Shown here piece after piece: positions 5,805 through 6,202 of a stretch of 6,202 nt of DNA. Source of the stretch: Desulfuromonadaceae bacterium. Its GTDB lineage: Bacteria; Desulfobacterota; Desulfuromonadia; Geobacterales; Pseudopelobacteraceae. The position numbers were made by a program, and so were the translations under genes. Location of the stretch: contig JAQUCQ010000211.1 in assembly GCA_028686145.1 (NCBI GenBank), positions 1 through 6,202 of the forward strand, read 5' to 3'. The notes below the pieces were generated by a model that did not search any database, had not been told where the DNA came from, and saw only the letters and a program-made list of their open reading frames with translations. The stretch's first letter is position 1. Each line of letters begins with the position of its first letter.

Positions 5805-6202
5805 CTATTTCTTACCTTTCTGATTTTTTGAACGCAGCATATCCCCCAGCGTCCCCATCCCCGTGGGGGCATCATTCGACTGGCGGCGAAATTCCGTCAT
5901 GGTTGCCTCTTCCTCAGCGGCAGCACGAGCCGGACCAGCCAGGGCAAGTGAGATGCGGCGGTTGTCGCGGTCGATGCTCTCAATCTTGATTTCGATCTGC
6001 TCCCCTTCCTTAACTACTTCACGAGGGTGGTTGATCCGTTTGCCGGCACCAAGTTTCGAGATATGAAGCAGTCCATCCACACCATCGCTCAACGTAACAA
6101 ACGCGCCGAAAGTATCGAGACGGGCAACCGTCCCGGTATGAAATGAGCCTTCCGGGAACTTGGCAGGCACATGGTCCCACGGGTCAGCCAGAGTATCCTT
6201 GA
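5805..6202 (-). CDS. S1-domain RNA-binding protein, C-terminal part (cut by window edge)
   Basis: The reading frame is open to the right edge, so 131 C-terminal residues are visible and the N-terminus lies outside. A GTG at 6170 is in frame but is most likely an internal Val, because the preceding residues (LADPWDH) form the DPW-type linker that normally precedes an S1 repeat. Visible residues of about 18-90 form one S1 OB-fold repeat (GTVARLDTFGAFVTL, GLLHISKL, INHP, VKEGEQIEIKIESID, RRISLAL). A charged Ala/Glu-rich tail follows, ending in a GTLGDMLRSK segment often seen at the end of S1-type proteins. It could be an S1-like multi-repeat protein that binds mRNA; whether it is ribosomal protein S1 itself cannot be decided from one repeat. 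Confidence 0.85.
   Translation of the reverse strand, partial: KDTLADPWDHVPAKFPEGSFHTGTVARLDTFGAFVTLSDGVDGLLHISKLGAGKRINHPREVVKEGEQIEIKIESIDRDNRRISLALAGPARAAAEEEATMTEFRRQSNDAPTGMGTLGDMLRSKNQKGKK

Noticed and set aside
6066..6170. Short S1 protein starting at the in-frame GTG (6170)
   Set aside because: The frame is open upstream and encodes the DPW-type linker typical of multi-repeat S1 proteins, so the Val is internal and the gene is cut by the window edge.
1..6202. Mobile element, CRISPR array or defence system
   Set aside because: No transposase, integrase, terminal repeats, spaced direct repeats or defence-type domains were seen; the DUF815 AAA+ ATPase alone is not evidence of a defence system.

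Overview
The window is compact bacterial DNA with six complete protein genes and one cut by the right edge. Gene content and regulatory sites suggest a Desulfuromonadales-type bacterium (Geobacter/Pelobacter/Desulfuromonas relatives). The grounds are a short FeoB with a DtxR/FeoA partner and a Cys-rich small protein, and Fur boxes close to the delta-proteobacterial form (TGAAAAT-N-ATTTTCA). No rRNA or taxonomic marker is present, so this assignment is inference.

Left block (1-3450, minus strand): an iron-homeostasis cluster read right to left. It begins with fur, under a sigma70-like promoter whose -10 is overlapped by a near-consensus Fur box. An intrinsic terminator lies just after the fur stop. 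A second Fur-box-like site follows immediately upstream of feoB. Then come feoB, a 62-residue Cys-rich zinc-ribbon-like protein, and a DtxR-family regulator carrying a C-terminal FeoA (SH3-like) domain. The last three genes are tightly coupled by 4-base and 1-base start/stop overlaps. No stand-alone feoA is visible. A perfect 9-bp inverted repeat at the left edge is the likely operon end. The arrangement suggests a ferrous-iron uptake operon sensed by both Fur and a DtxR-like protein.

Middle block (3479-4607): a DUF815 AAA+ ATPase on the minus strand, then a divergent intergenic region. That region holds a strong minus-strand promoter embedded in a tandem direct repeat, a plausible plus-strand promoter, and a leader hairpin before metF.

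Right block (4608-6202): metF (5,10-methylenetetrahydrofolate reductase, plus strand) converges on, and overlaps by 24 bp, a YkgJ-type CxxCxxCC cysteine-cluster protein on the minus strand. That gene sits 3 nt downstream of an S1-domain RNA-binding protein whose N-terminal part lies beyond the window.

I found no CRISPR array, tRNA, rRNA or mobile element, and no clearly new multi-gene system. The most interesting signals are the two-layer Fur control of fur and feo, the DtxR-FeoA fusion with extra Cys residues and a poorly recognisable helix-turn-helix, and the repeat-embedded DUF815 promoter.
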